A stretch of DNA of 61,217 nt from Acidobacterium sp. S8. Lineage in GTDB: Bacteria; Acidobacteriota; Terriglobia; Terriglobales; Acidobacteriaceae. The notes below the pieces were generated by a model. The model was not told the origin of the DNA and did not search any database. It worked only from the letters and a program-made list of their open reading frames with translations. The DNA lies in NCBI RefSeq assembly GCF_009765985.1, contig NZ_LMUM01000037.1:511615-572831 (forward strand), in the 5' to 3' direction. Below, piece by piece: positions 35,719-43,656 of this stretch. Position 1 is the stretch's first letter. Every line of letters begins with the position of its first letter. Made by a program: the position numbers and the translations under genes.

Positions 35719-36498
35719 TTATGCGGCTTTGCGAATCAGTCTTAGACCAAATGCTGACGCCAGGCTCAAAATTCCCAGCAGTCCATATAGCGGCAACTCG
35801 CTTCCCGTCTTCGGCAAGGCTGCAGGAGCGCCTTCCGTAGCTGTAGGTGCAGCCGCCGGTGAAGCTTCTACAGCGACCAGGATGGGAGCGTCCGCTGTCG
35901 GTGGCGTCGGTGCAGGCGGCATCTGGCCGGTCAGGTGTCTTGCATGCTCCACCTGCGTGATCGGTTCTTCCACCACCTTCGTTGCGGAGACCTTCATGCC
36001 CTTCTTCAAGCCCCATGCATCCACCATTTGTCCGTCAACGTTAAACTTCTGGCCCTTGGGAATCTTGAATTGTTGATTCGTTCCGTCCTCCAGCGTCAGA
36101 ATAACTGACGAAGGCGGCTGCACGTGCCACACCTTGCCCGTAACTGTCTGTGTAGTGGTAATCACTTTAGGAGTTGTGGTTGTGACTATCGTTCTCTGGA
36201 GAGTCATACCTGCTTTCAGATCATGAATCCCCAGTTGCTTACCATCCACGGTAACGCGGGCGCTTTCAGGCACGTTTGCTATATGCCGGATCGTGCCGTC
36301 TTCCATCTTGACTATCAGGTCATTCCCGATGACATCTACAACTTGTGCATGATCTACCTTCAGCTCCTTGCTCGACTGTCCAGTTGTAGTAGAGGTCTGT
36401 GTTTGTACCTGTGAGCTTCCGCTCAGGGCAAAGGTCAGGCAGACGGCCCCCACCGCGAGCACAAACCACGATCGTATGTATCTGTTGCTTCGGTTCAT
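35719..36498 (-). CDS. Secreted protein with LPXTG sorting signal
   Basis: The 259-residue protein has a signal peptide (ends near ALSGSSQ), two related small beta domains (VVDVIGNDLIVKMEDGTIRHI...VTVDGK and VWHVQPPSSVILTLEDGTNQQF...FNVDGQ), a Pro/Ala-rich spacer, and a C terminus with LPKTG (228-232), a hydrophobic helix and the positive tail RLIRKAA. That is a complete cell-wall-type sorting signal. The sortase gene lies 100 bp upstream on the same strand, so it is the dedicated substrate. Such a pair is unusual in a Gram-negative organism. What the protein would be attached to is unknown. Confidence 0.85.
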   Translation of the reverse strand: MNRSNRYIRSWFVLAVGAVCLTFALSGSSQVQTQTSTTTGQSSKELKVDHAQVVDVIGNDLIVKMEDGTIRHIANVPESARVTVDGKQLGIHDLKAGMTLQRTIVTTTTPKVITTTQTVTGKVWHVQPPSSVILTLEDGTNQQFKIPKGQKFNVDGQMVDAWGLKKGMKVSATKVVEEPITQVEHARHLTGQMPPAPTPPTADAPILVAVEASPAAAPTATEGAPAALPKTGSELPLYGLLGILSLASAFGLRLIRKAA

Positions 36499-36598
36499 TG
36501 TGTCCTCTCCTTGTTGGCTTTCGGAACTAGGAGCCGGAGCCCGTAGTGCCGGTTACTAAAACAGCTGCTTACATTTGCGTTTCACATTCGTTGATTCT

Positions 36599-37282
36599 TC
36601 ACAATTTCGCATTCTTATCAGCGCTCACGCTCGTCCCGACTGAACTCGCCAGGGAAGCCTGAACGATGTATCGCTGAGGAGCGCTGCCCACGAAGTAGAA
36701 CGGGTAGCAAGTCACCAGCGTTACGGAAGGACGCAACCGTGAAGCAAGAACCGAGACATCACTTGGATCGACTATGGTGATCTGGTCAATTACATACGTA
36801 GTAGTTTCCTTTTGCGTCATGATCTCGATCGTGTCTCCCGTGGCAACATCCTTCAGTCCTCGAAAAAACCCGTCCCTATGGCCGGCGATTCCGATATTGC
36901 CGTCGCTGGTTTCTCCCGGTCTGGCCGTACCTGCAATGTGTCCAACGGCCCGATTCAAACTAAGATCATCAGTGCCCTCGAGAACCGGAACTTCCAGATG
37001 AATCTTCGGAATGCGGAGCAGGGCCATCGCGGGAGTGAAATGAGAAGCCAGACTTTCCTGGTAGCCCTGAATGCGTTTCGGCGACCAAAGACTGAAATCG
37101 GGCGCCTTGCCAGTTGCTTCAGTTCCGTTGTGAAGCTCCTGGGCCAGCAATTGCTGGCTCTTGAATCTCTTGACTTCCGCACGTGACAGAATGAAACCAT
37201 GGATGCGAGCTCCCACATAGACGCAGAGCATCAACACCCCAACAATGAGCAGCAGGCGCTCGACCTTCCTCATCCATTGCAT
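36599..37282 (-). CDS. Sortase (class D-like)
   Basis: The 227-residue protein has one N-terminal membrane anchor (residues about 9-27) and a sortase beta-barrel: ALLRIPKIHLEVPVLEGTDD, NIGIAGHRDGFF with catalytic His135, VTLVTCYPF with Cys192, and APQRYIV with Arg204. All three catalytic residues are present, so it should be active. Spacing and sequence resemble class D sortases. It is followed by a gene for an LPKTG protein, its likely substrate. GAGGG lies upstream of ATG 37282; ATG 37273 is an alternative. Operator site 8 lies 89 bp upstream. Confidence 0.88.
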   Translation of the reverse strand: MQWMRKVERLLLIVGVLMLCVYVGARIHGFILSRAEVKRFKSQQLLAQELHNGTEATGKAPDFSLWSPKRIQGYQESLASHFTPAMALLRIPKIHLEVPVLEGTDDLSLNRAVGHIAGTARPGETSDGNIGIAGHRDGFFRGLKDVATGDTIEIMTQKETTTYVIDQITIVDPSDVSVLASRLRPSVTLVTCYPFYFVGSAPQRYIVQASLASSVGTSVSADKNAKL

Positions 37283-37371
37283 CGTGGCTTACCCTCGCCA
37301 ACCAAGAGAGGAACTTAGGCGTACGGCACTCCTCCTGTCAAGACAGTACAGTTAACTAATCAATCGCGTAA

Positions 37372-37387
37372 CTGTCACTACTAACAG
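37372..37387 (-). promoter_or_regulatory. Palindromic operator site 8, CTGTCACTACTAACAG
   Basis: Copy of the recurrent palindrome. Towards the sortase gene, TACTGT (37343-37348) starts exactly 23 nt beyond it. A shorter repeat, CTGTCAAGACAG, overlaps the -10 region and might be a second binding site. Confidence 0.7.
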
Positions 37388-37632
37388 TCTGGAATGGTAA
37401 TTCGCAGCACGGCCCCGCATATCTCGTCAACCACGTTCTCTCTCCGCCGCCATCCCTTGCAGCTAATGTCCCACTATCCAGAGAAACAGAAACCACACCA
37501 ATATTGCTCATCTGGCAAGGTGAAAGAAACAAAGGACTTGTTAGTCAATACAGCCTTGACGGCTGACATTAAAGTGAAGATTTCCGGCTCTGCAACCAGC
37601 TTCCCGTACGATTCATTTCTACACCAGGCTAG

Positions 37633-37722
37633 TGGCTGAGTTTGCGAGCTACTTTGACAAGTCACCCGCTCAACTCGACCCGGAACATATTCGTACCTGG
37701 GTGCTGCATCTGCTCAACGAAC
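37633..37722 (+). pseudogene. Tyrosine integrase, core-binding-domain relic
   Basis: Thirty codons read VAEFASYFDKSPAQLDPEHI then RTWVLHLLNER, the N-terminal SAM-like core-binding domain of Xer/phage-type tyrosine recombinases (pattern ARYFGRSPE-x-L-x-x-E-x-IR). Neither a start nor the catalytic domain is present. It is a small scar, possibly of a past mobile element. The rest of the space 37388-37986 shows no credible gene; a cupin-like VPLHAHAEAD string at about 37780-37805 is too short to call. Confidence 0.45.
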
Positions 37723-37986
37723 GCATCCTGGGCCTTGGGGGAGTTCTCCAGTGCGCCCGGTCCGCGCGTCGAAGTGCCCTTGCACGCGCACGCTGAAGCA
37801 GACCTAGCTCGATTCTCACCAAGAATCGGAGGCTCCGGTGAGGGACTGCCCGAGCAAACAGAGCGTGAATGGCTGCTCCTATTCGAGCCCCCGAGTCAAG
37901 CCGACATTTTGGGCGGTGTGATCGGGAGTTCGTTGTCGCTCACAAGAAATCAGTGTGGCGGCACTTGAGCGCGATATGTCACCTGA

Positions 37987-38002
37987 CTGGCAGATTTGCC
38001 AG
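37987..38002 (+). promoter_or_regulatory. Palindromic operator site 9, CTGGCAGATTTGCCAG
   Basis: A perfect inverted repeat (CTGGCA-N4-TGCCAG). GACAAT (38026-38031) starts exactly 23 nt downstream on the plus strand, towards the secreted protein gene at 38156. Confidence 0.65.
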
Positions 38003-38155
38003 TATCCCATTTCTCTCAGCGAACGGACAATAAGACTTCCCAAGGGATAGACGTCTCGCAGCGATCCGATCCCCGCCACGCTGGCAGCCGATAGTTGCGG
38101 GACAAAGGGCTAGAAGCCAACCCCTTAAGTGCAGATTCAACGAGGAGAAAATTTT

Positions 38156-38641
38156 ATGAAAACAGTAATTGTCATTTGTGCCATGTGTGTTCTATTCATG
38201 CCATCGGCACTGGCACAAACCGCTGATGTTACTGCCAAGCCGCTCAGCGATTCTGACATCCAACTACTTCGCTCCGATGTGCAGGCGGAGAAAAACGACA
38301 TCATTACACACACCATGGCGTTTAACGATCAGGAGTCGGCGGCGTTCTGGCCCATCTATCGGGACTACGCGCGCGACCAGCAGGTCATCGGTGACGATCG
38401 CTGGAAGCTAATCAAGGACTATGCGGCCAATTACGACGCTCTAGACGATGCCAAAGCAGATGACCTGGCCAAGCAAATGTTCAGCATCGATTCCAAAACC
38501 ACTAAGTTACGGGAAGACTATTGGCCGAAATTCCAAAAGGCCTTGGGTGGAAAGCGAGCAGCGAAGTTCTATCAAGTGGACGCCAGGCTCAGCCTGATTA
38601 TCAACCTGGAGTTGTCGTCCGAGATTCCGCTCTTAAGGTAG
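38156..38641 (+). CDS. Small secreted helical protein of unknown function
   Basis: The start at 38156 (MKTVIVICAMCVLFM) follows CGAGGAGAAAATTTT. The 161-residue product has a signal peptide (ends ALAQ) and a helical, charged mature domain: DIQLLRSDVQAEKNDIITHTM, FNDQESAAFWPIYRDYARDQ, KADDLAKQMFSIDSKTTKLR and YWPKFQKALGGKRAAKFYQVD. The layout, helices with a regulator-like F/W core, resembles periplasmic Spy/CpxP-like chaperone or sensor proteins, but no LTxxQ motif is seen, so this is only a comparison. Confidence 0.7.
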   Translation: MKTVIVICAMCVLFMPSALAQTADVTAKPLSDSDIQLLRSDVQAEKNDIITHTMAFNDQESAAFWPIYRDYARDQQVIGDDRWKLIKDYAANYDALDDAKADDLAKQMFSIDSKTTKLREDYWPKFQKALGGKRAAKFYQVDARLSLIINLELSSEIPLLR

Positions 38642-38689
38642 TGGCAGGTTGTAGAAGGGGGTGGTCGGGCTCCTTCGGAACAGGGTTGA

Positions 38690-38757
38690 ATTGAGATCCA
38701 AGGAGCTATGATCAGAGGCTTTGCCCTGATCGCTGTTCCCGCCGAATACCGTATGAC
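38690..38757 (+). pseudogene. DUF2950 relic
   Basis: About 22 codons read IEIQGAMIRGFALIAVPAEY RMT in pieces that align with GVMIGGFALVAAPAEYRVTG of the intact DUF2950 protein encoded at 27.6-28.6 kb. Flanking sequence does not continue the match. This is a remnant of a second copy. It sits directly before the AI-2E transporter gene. Confidence 0.6.
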
Positions 38758-38808
38758 GACGAAGCAGCATCGGACCGTAGCCTCATCCGTATCCCGGAGG
38801 AGTTAACC

Positions 38809-39894
38809 ATGGCCATCGAAGAATCTCTCAACGACAACAGGATTCGGGTACGTCGCGCCCTCGAAGTTACAATCCACGTCGGCCTGGCCCTTCTCCTCAC
38901 CGCAGCTTGCCTGTTGATCCTGCGCCCATTTCTACCTCTGGTAGCCTGGGGCATTGTCATAGCAATCGCCATATATCCAGCATACCGAAAGTTGCGGAGC
39001 CTTCTTGGTGGGCGCGGGACGCTGGCTGCGGTTCTATTTGCCTTGGTTTTTCTGGCGGTATTGATCGTTCCGGTCGCGTTGCTGACCGAAACAATGATCG
39101 AGAGTATCGGAACGCTCAGCGCTCACATCAAGGATGGAACCCTTAGCATTCCCCCGCCTCCTGCCAGCGTCGAAAACTGGCCTCTTATCGGGCCGTCTTT
39201 GGCAAAGTCGTGGGGTATGGCTTCTACGAACCTGACCGGCTTGCTGAAAAGTCTGTCCCCTCAGATTCGAGCGCTTGTCCCAGTGCTGCTCTCTGCTTCG
39301 GCAGGAATCGGCCTCACCGTACTGCAATTTGTCCTCGCCATTGTGGTAGCGGCAGTTCTACTTGCGAATGCTTCAGGTTGCGCGACAGTCAGCCGTTCCT
39401 TAGCCGGCCGCCTTTTTGGTGACCAGGGTCCTGAGTTTGAGGAACTTGCAGGATCCACCATCCGAAGCGTTACGAACGGAATCCTCGGTGTTGCCGTCAT
39501 CCAAACAATATGTGCCGGCCTTGGGTTTCTGGTGGCCGGACTGCCCGGCGCTGGATTGTGGACGTTGGTCTTCCTCTTCTCTGCCGTCCTTCAACTTGGA
39601 GGCCCGGTGCTTATTCTCCCAGTCATTTATATGTTTGCGATAGCCAGTACGACAAAGGCGATCGTATTTATGATCTGGTGTCTGTTTGTCGCGCTCATGG
39701 ATAACGTGTTGAAGCCCATGCTGCTAGGGCGCGGAGTGGCAGTTCCTATCGCGGTGGTTTTCCTGGGCGCGATTGGGGGATTCATTGCGGTGGGCATCAT
39801 CGGCCTTTTCCTGGGTGCCATCGTTCTGTCGGTGGGCTATAAGCTCTTCCTCGCATGGCTCGAAGGCCCAGTACAGGCGAAGCAAGGGATTTGA
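38809..39894 (+). CDS. AI-2E family transporter (PerM/TqsA-like)
   Basis: The 361-residue protein has about eight membrane helices in the AI-2E family pattern: a helical pair LLLTAACLLILRPFLPLVAWGIVIAIAIYP at the N terminus, ALVFLAVLIVPVALLTE, the soluble central part, TVLQFVLAIVVAAVLL, and the C-terminal GLGFLVAGLPGAGLWTLVFLFSAVLQLGGPV, MDNVLKPMLLGRG and FLGAIGGFIAVGIIGLFLGAIVLSV. The D-N-x-x-x-P motif is typical. Known members export quorum-sensing molecules or act as Na+/H+ antiporters; the substrate here is unknown. CCGGAGGAGTTAACC is a strong ribosome site. Confidence 0.88.
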   Translation: MAIEESLNDNRIRVRRALEVTIHVGLALLLTAACLLILRPFLPLVAWGIVIAIAIYPAYRKLRSLLGGRGTLAAVLFALVFLAVLIVPVALLTETMIESIGTLSAHIKDGTLSIPPPPASVENWPLIGPSLAKSWGMASTNLTGLLKSLSPQIRALVPVLLSASAGIGLTVLQFVLAIVVAAVLLANASGCATVSRSLAGRLFGDQGPEFEELAGSTIRSVTNGILGVAVIQTICAGLGFLVAGLPGAGLWTLVFLFSAVLQLGGPVLILPVIYMFAIASTTKAIVFMIWCLFVALMDNVLKPMLLGRGVAVPIAVVFLGAIGGFIAVGIIGLFLGAIVLSVGYKLFLAWLEGPVQAKQGI

Positions 39895-40216
39895 CCGTCC
39901 AATCCAGCTGACAACACCTACGAAGGACACGACAAGATTTGGGATGTGCGGCTTATCGGGCATACTCGGACTGATTTGTACTGAGTTTTTCAACACCGAC
40001 GCCTGTTCTCAACAGTTGAACGAGAAGGTCACTTGTCCGGAAAAGCGACGAAGGGGCGAGAGCGTTCTCCCATGTGGTCCTCAAATCGCCCAATTCATTT
40101 ACTTCCTGCACGTAATCAGAATTCGAACTATCAGAGGATGTCACTAACCATCCAAAGGAGCAGTCGCGAACGCGAGCCTTTGGCATAAAACAAAGGGGCC
40201 GGCATATTGACTTCGG
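39895..40216. other. Intergenic region with a hairpin
   Basis: The 322 bp between the AI-2E transporter and potassium channel genes contain no supported gene. The only structure is the inverted repeat at 40152-40183. The recurrent palindrome is absent. Confidence 0.5.
40152..40183. other. Inverted repeat (hairpin) before the potassium channel gene
   Basis: CCAAAGG and CCTTTGG enclose a second inverted repeat, TCGCG-aa-CGCGA, 34 bp before the channel gene. No T tract follows. In the transcript it would fold into a stable two-part stem and could act as an mRNA leader structure or operator. Confidence 0.45.
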
Positions 40217-40867
40217 ATGCATATAAAACTTCAATCACGGCCAGATTTATTTCTCCCGCTATCACTGTTGTCGGTCATCTTGATCTATCCGGTGCTGGAT
40301 CACGATGGTTTGCGAAGATTAATTCTAGGATGGTTGATGTTTGTGCCGATCATCCTGGCGACATTCAGATTGTCACAGACAAAGGGCTGGGTATTGCCCT
40401 CGATACTGCTAATGTCGGGCGCATCGCTCTTGAGCTTTGCGAGCACCTTCTTTCCCAATCGAATATTGATAGGAATGAAATGGGTGGTACTGGCCGCGTT
40501 CTTCACGCTCGCGGTTGTCGGACTCTTCTCGTATCTAAGAAATTCACGTACTATCCTGACTGCGCACCTCTATACCGCGATCAGTATTTACTTGTTGCTC
40601 GGGATGCAATGGTTTGCCGTTTACAGCGCGATCGACGTCTTCAGTCCGAGATCGTTTCTCTTCAACAATGCCACGATCGCCGACCGTCAAAGCGAACTGT
40701 TGTACTTCAGCCTGGTAACTCTCTCTACGATTGGTTACGGAGATATTGTCCCGCTTGACGGTGAAGTCCGCATGCTCGCGGCGTTGGAAGGGGTCACCGG
40801 AGTTCTCTACGTTGCAATTACGGTCGCGTTATTGGTGAGTGCATATAAGGAGCGAGCCCAGGAATAA
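40217..40867 (+). CDS. Two-pore-domain-type potassium channel subunit
   Basis: The 216-residue protein has six hydrophobic segments; the last two flank a pore loop with LVTLSTIGYGDIVPLDGEVRML, in which TIGYGD is the potassium selectivity filter. The first four segments lack the regular arginines of a voltage sensor, and no RCK/TrkA domain follows. It is a simple KvAP/KcsA-like channel of the Ion_trans_2 family. The start is chosen at the only ATG before the first helix; the ribosome site is weak. It seems to be monocistronic. Confidence 0.82.
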   Translation: MHIKLQSRPDLFLPLSLLSVILIYPVLDHDGLRRLILGWLMFVPIILATFRLSQTKGWVLPSILLMSGASLLSFASTFFPNRILIGMKWVVLAAFFTLAVVGLFSYLRNSRTILTAHLYTAISIYLLLGMQWFAVYSAIDVFSPRSFLFNNATIADRQSELLYFSLVTLSTIGYGDIVPLDGEVRMLAALEGVTGVLYVAITVALLVSAYKERAQE

Positions 40868-41017
40868 ATCACGCGGAATATAGTCCTGCAAACTTCGGTG
40901 CAGGCGATGGGTTTCGTCAGTCGTAATCTTGCGTATCTATGAATAGCCAAAAGCGCAAATGCTTGACCGACATCAATGAGGTCTAATTATGTGGTGCCGC
41001 TCCCGTCACTTGACGAA

Positions 41018-41602
41018 TCAGCTTGCAGGACTCGCCGCGGGTCCCTGTCCGCCGCGACGCGCAATACGGTTTGCCAGTGCGCGGGCCGTCGTGTAAGGCA
41101 CGGAAATTAGCACTGGGCCAAGGATTAAAGCAGCGCCTGGATGAATCTGGCGAAAGATAAGATATTGAGAAATGATATCCAGCAGGATTGCGATGGCAAC
41201 CAGATTGCGAACAGATTCAAGGGCGCTCCGCAACAGCTGTGGCCGATGCTCTCGATGGAAGATCAGTCCCCAAAGAAATGGATGCGCATGTTTCCGCGCA
41301 TCTTTCACACCGTCGCGCGAGCCAAGAAAAATAGCCACGACGGGCTGCAGGATAAATCGGAACCGGCCCGGTCCTGAGAGGCGCGCCACCATATCCTCGA
41401 AGAACTCTTGCGAAAACAAGTAGGGATTGCCAGTTTGAATCAGCCGGTGGATTGCGCCAGGCAGTGTTGCAAGGAGGATTGCAAGAACGATTATTGGCAA
41501 TATCCAGCCACGAAGCGGAGAGCGCATTGACACGATCCTGAATTTACTTACGGCACTCGAGGTTCCCTGGCTCAGTAAACTCTGCACGAATTTTCCCGCC
41601 AT
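41018..41602 (-). CDS. Membrane protein of unknown function
   Basis: The 194-residue protein has an N-terminal membrane helix (GWILPIIVLAILLATLPGAI) and two C-terminal ones (SVRNLVAIAILLDIISQYLIF and PGAALILGPVLISVPYTTARAL), separated by a basic segment with GPGRFRFILQPVVAIFLGSRDGVKDA. I do not recognise the family. The conserved-looking RDGVKDAR-x-x-x-P and RALANRIARR motifs suggest a real, widespread protein. It follows the DUF4136 gene by 97 bp on the same strand. Confidence 0.6.
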   Translation of the reverse strand: MAGKFVQSLLSQGTSSAVSKFRIVSMRSPLRGWILPIIVLAILLATLPGAIHRLIQTGNPYLFSQEFFEDMVARLSGPGRFRFILQPVVAIFLGSRDGVKDARKHAHPFLWGLIFHREHRPQLLRSALESVRNLVAIAILLDIISQYLIFRQIHPGAALILGPVLISVPYTTARALANRIARRGGQGPAASPAS

Positions 41603-41699
41603 AGATTGCTCACCAAAATCCGCGACACGTTCCGCGACTCATTGCGGCTAAACGCAATGCAACGATGATCTGGTCCGCAATCGACCGGATCGAGTAAAG

Positions 41700-42257
41700 C
41701 TACTGCGCCTTTGGTGGGTAGTTCTTAAAGAGCTTTGTAAGTGCCTTTGTGAGGTTCTTCTGGCGCTTGTCCGGCTTCGCTTTCGGATCGAGGGTCTTGC
41801 TCACCACTCCTCTCCAGACAAGGTCATGACCCGCCGGGCTATACATATCCACAGCGAGTTGCCCGGTATAAATGGTCGAGGTTTGGCCAGTTGTCATCCC
41901 CCCTCCGCCACCATACCATCCGCGTCCGTACCATCCCGGCCCATATCCCCAGCCGGAATCGTAAGATGTGAATTGCTTTTCCGTGCCCACCGCGGCCTGA
42001 TAGCCGATAAGAAGATTGGCGTCATCCCCCTCTACCTTGGTCAGACCTTTCGTTGCCAACTGAGCATCGATTGCTTCCTTGATCTGTTTGTCCGTGAGAT
42101 CATCCATCGGAGTTGCGCCCTTGAGGGTTACCCATTTGTATGTTTTGAAGGTCGAAAAATCGGCGTTCTTGTCGAAGTTGTAGCGAACATCCTGGCCGAG
42201 GGCGCTGCTCGCAATGGTGAACAATAGGGCTAGCCAAATAAACGAAATCCTCTTCAT
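41700..42257 (-). CDS. DUF4136 lipoprotein-like secreted protein
   Basis: The start at 42257 (MKRISFIWLALLF) follows GGAGATTAG; two in-frame ATGs upstream are less likely. The 185-residue product has a signal peptide (ends SALGQD) and the DUF4136 domain: VRYNFDKNADFSTFKTYKWV, IKEAIDAQLATKGLTKVEGDDANLLIGYQA, a Gly/Tyr/Trp-rich loop (WGYGPGWYGRGWYGGGGG), and LAVDMYSPAGHDLVWRGVVSK followed by KLFKNYPP. No lipobox Cys is present. Function is unknown. Operator site 10 lies 112 bp upstream. Confidence 0.85.
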   Translation of the reverse strand: MKRISFIWLALLFTIASSALGQDVRYNFDKNADFSTFKTYKWVTLKGATPMDDLTDKQIKEAIDAQLATKGLTKVEGDDANLLIGYQAAVGTEKQFTSYDSGWGYGPGWYGRGWYGGGGGMTTGQTSTIYTGQLAVDMYSPAGHDLVWRGVVSKTLDPKAKPDKRQKNLTKALTKLFKNYPPKAQ

Positions 42258-42369
42258 ATCTAATCTCCGATCCATCGAGTTTGTTGCGCCACGTCGACGT
42301 TCCACCCTCTTAGCTTGTCCGTCTTCGCGAATTCATGCTAATGCTAAGAGCCTGAAACGGCGATGTGAA

Positions 42370-42385
42370 CTGTCAGTCTTGACAG
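42370..42385 (-). promoter_or_regulatory. Palindromic operator site 10, CTGTCAGTCTTGACAG
   Basis: A perfect copy of CTGTCA-N4-TGACAG. Towards the DUF4136 gene, TAGCAT (42341-42346) starts exactly 23 nt beyond it. Confidence 0.75.
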
Positions 42386-42454
42386 ATGTGCAAAGGCTGG
42401 CAGATCAGAACTTGTAAGTCTAAACAGATTCCCGCAATCCACCTTCGGAGATCT

Positions 42455-42550
42455 CTGCGGCGGGACTTCGGCAATGCCCGCATAGGCCACTCCCTCCGGG
42501 ACCGACAAGCCTGCAAGCGCAATGCCTACGATCACGTCCGCACGTATGGT
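42455..42550 (-). pseudogene. SulP-family anion permease, N-terminal relic
   Basis: About 32 codons read TIRADVIVGIALAGLSVPEG then VAYAGIAEVPPQ, the first membrane helix and the signature of SulP sulfate/anion permeases (R-x-D-V-x-A-G-x-x-x-A-x-x-x-IP-x-x-x-AYA-x-IAG-x-PP). Both flanks are unrelated and no start is present. It is a small scar between the DUF4136 and PPK2 genes. Nothing else is supported in 42386-42689. Confidence 0.6.
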
Positions 42551-42689
42551 TTTTGGTGTGCAGGCGGGCAGCCTGTCTGTGATAGAAGAAACCGGGATAT
42601 GACGTGCCTAGACATTCATTTTTTACTCAAAAGCACCCTGCTGATTCCGAAGATTCAGCCGAGATATGAACATTCCTGCACGAGCAGTG

Positions 42690-43499
42690 TCAATAAATCT
42701 CGGGAATGAAATGCGCCTTCTTCAGTGGGGCTTGATCGTCATATCGTTTGCGGTTGTCTCGCGGTGGCAGTTTCACCTTTTCCCGCGGAACTTTTCCATA
42801 GGGAATCGTGCTCAGGAAATGCGAGATACAGTTGAGCCGTGCCTTCTTCTTGTTATCGGAACGAACGACGAACCAGGGAGCATGCCTGCTGTCGGTTGCC
42901 TTCAGCATGGCGTCACGCGCCATTGAATAGTCATACCAGCGGCCGAACGACTCGACATCCATCGGGCTCAGCTTCCATTGCCGTAGTGGGTCAGCAATCC
43001 GTGCCTTGAATCGCCTTTCCTGCTCATCAGGGCCCACTTCCAGCCAGTATTTGATGAGAATGATCCCAGCATCCACGATGTACTTTTCTAGCTGGGGGCA
43101 TTGCTCAAGGAAAGTGCGATGTTGATCCTTGGTGCAGAAGCCCATTACGTGCTCCACGCCGGCTCGGTTGTACCAACTGCGATCGAAGATCACGATCTCG
43201 CCCCCGGCAGGAAAACGATCGATATAACGCTGCATGAACATCTGGGTCTTTTCGCGGTCAGATGGAGCAGGCAAGGCTACGACCCGGAACACACGAGGGC
43301 TCACCCGTTCGGTCATCGCGCGGATCGTTCCTCCTTTGCCTGCGGCATCTCGTCCCTCAAATACGACAATCGCTCGAACTCCCTTGTATTTGACCCAGTC
43401 TTGAAGCTTGCACAACTCTGCCTGGAGGCGTCGAAGTTCTTTCATGTACTGTTTATTATTCAGGCTGTCGTCGTTCTTGCCGTTTACTGTTTCCGCCAT
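42690..43499 (-). CDS. ppk2: Polyphosphate kinase 2
   Basis: The 269-residue protein is a class I PPK2: Walker A in VVFEGRDAAGKGGTI, TERVSPRVFRVVALPAPSDREKTQMFMQRYI, Walker B IVIFDRSWYNRAGVEHVMG and the lid-region arginines in DEQERRFKARIADPLRQWKLSPMD. It moves phosphate between polyphosphate and nucleoside diphosphates, usually favouring ATP or GTP formation from polyphosphate. The ATG is preceded by GAGGCGATC. Operator site 11 lies 116 bp upstream, which places polyphosphate use in the same predicted regulon as phosphoketolase. Confidence 0.93.
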   Translation of the reverse strand: MAETVNGKNDDSLNNKQYMKELRRLQAELCKLQDWVKYKGVRAIVVFEGRDAAGKGGTIRAMTERVSPRVFRVVALPAPSDREKTQMFMQRYIDRFPAGGEIVIFDRSWYNRAGVEHVMGFCTKDQHRTFLEQCPQLEKYIVDAGIILIKYWLEVGPDEQERRFKARIADPLRQWKLSPMDVESFGRWYDYSMARDAMLKATDSRHAPWFVVRSDNKKKARLNCISHFLSTIPYGKVPREKVKLPPRDNRKRYDDQAPLKKAHFIPEIY

Positions 43500-43615
43500 G
43501 GATTGATCGCCTCTTTAGGAAGGCCGCGCCGTTTGAGGTTTCGCAAAATCGCGAAATGGCGAGGGCAGATTTTCACCAAAGACTTAAGGCTAGTGGGCGA
43601 ATGGAAATCTGGATA

Positions 43616-43631
43616 CTGTCAAAAACAACAG
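43616..43631 (-). promoter_or_regulatory. Palindromic operator site 11, CTGTCAAAAACAACAG
   Basis: Copy of the recurrent palindrome. Towards the PPK2 gene, TAGCCT (43587-43592) starts exactly 23 nt beyond it. Confidence 0.7.
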
Positions 43632-43656
43632 TGACGATTACATAGAGGACTGATTC

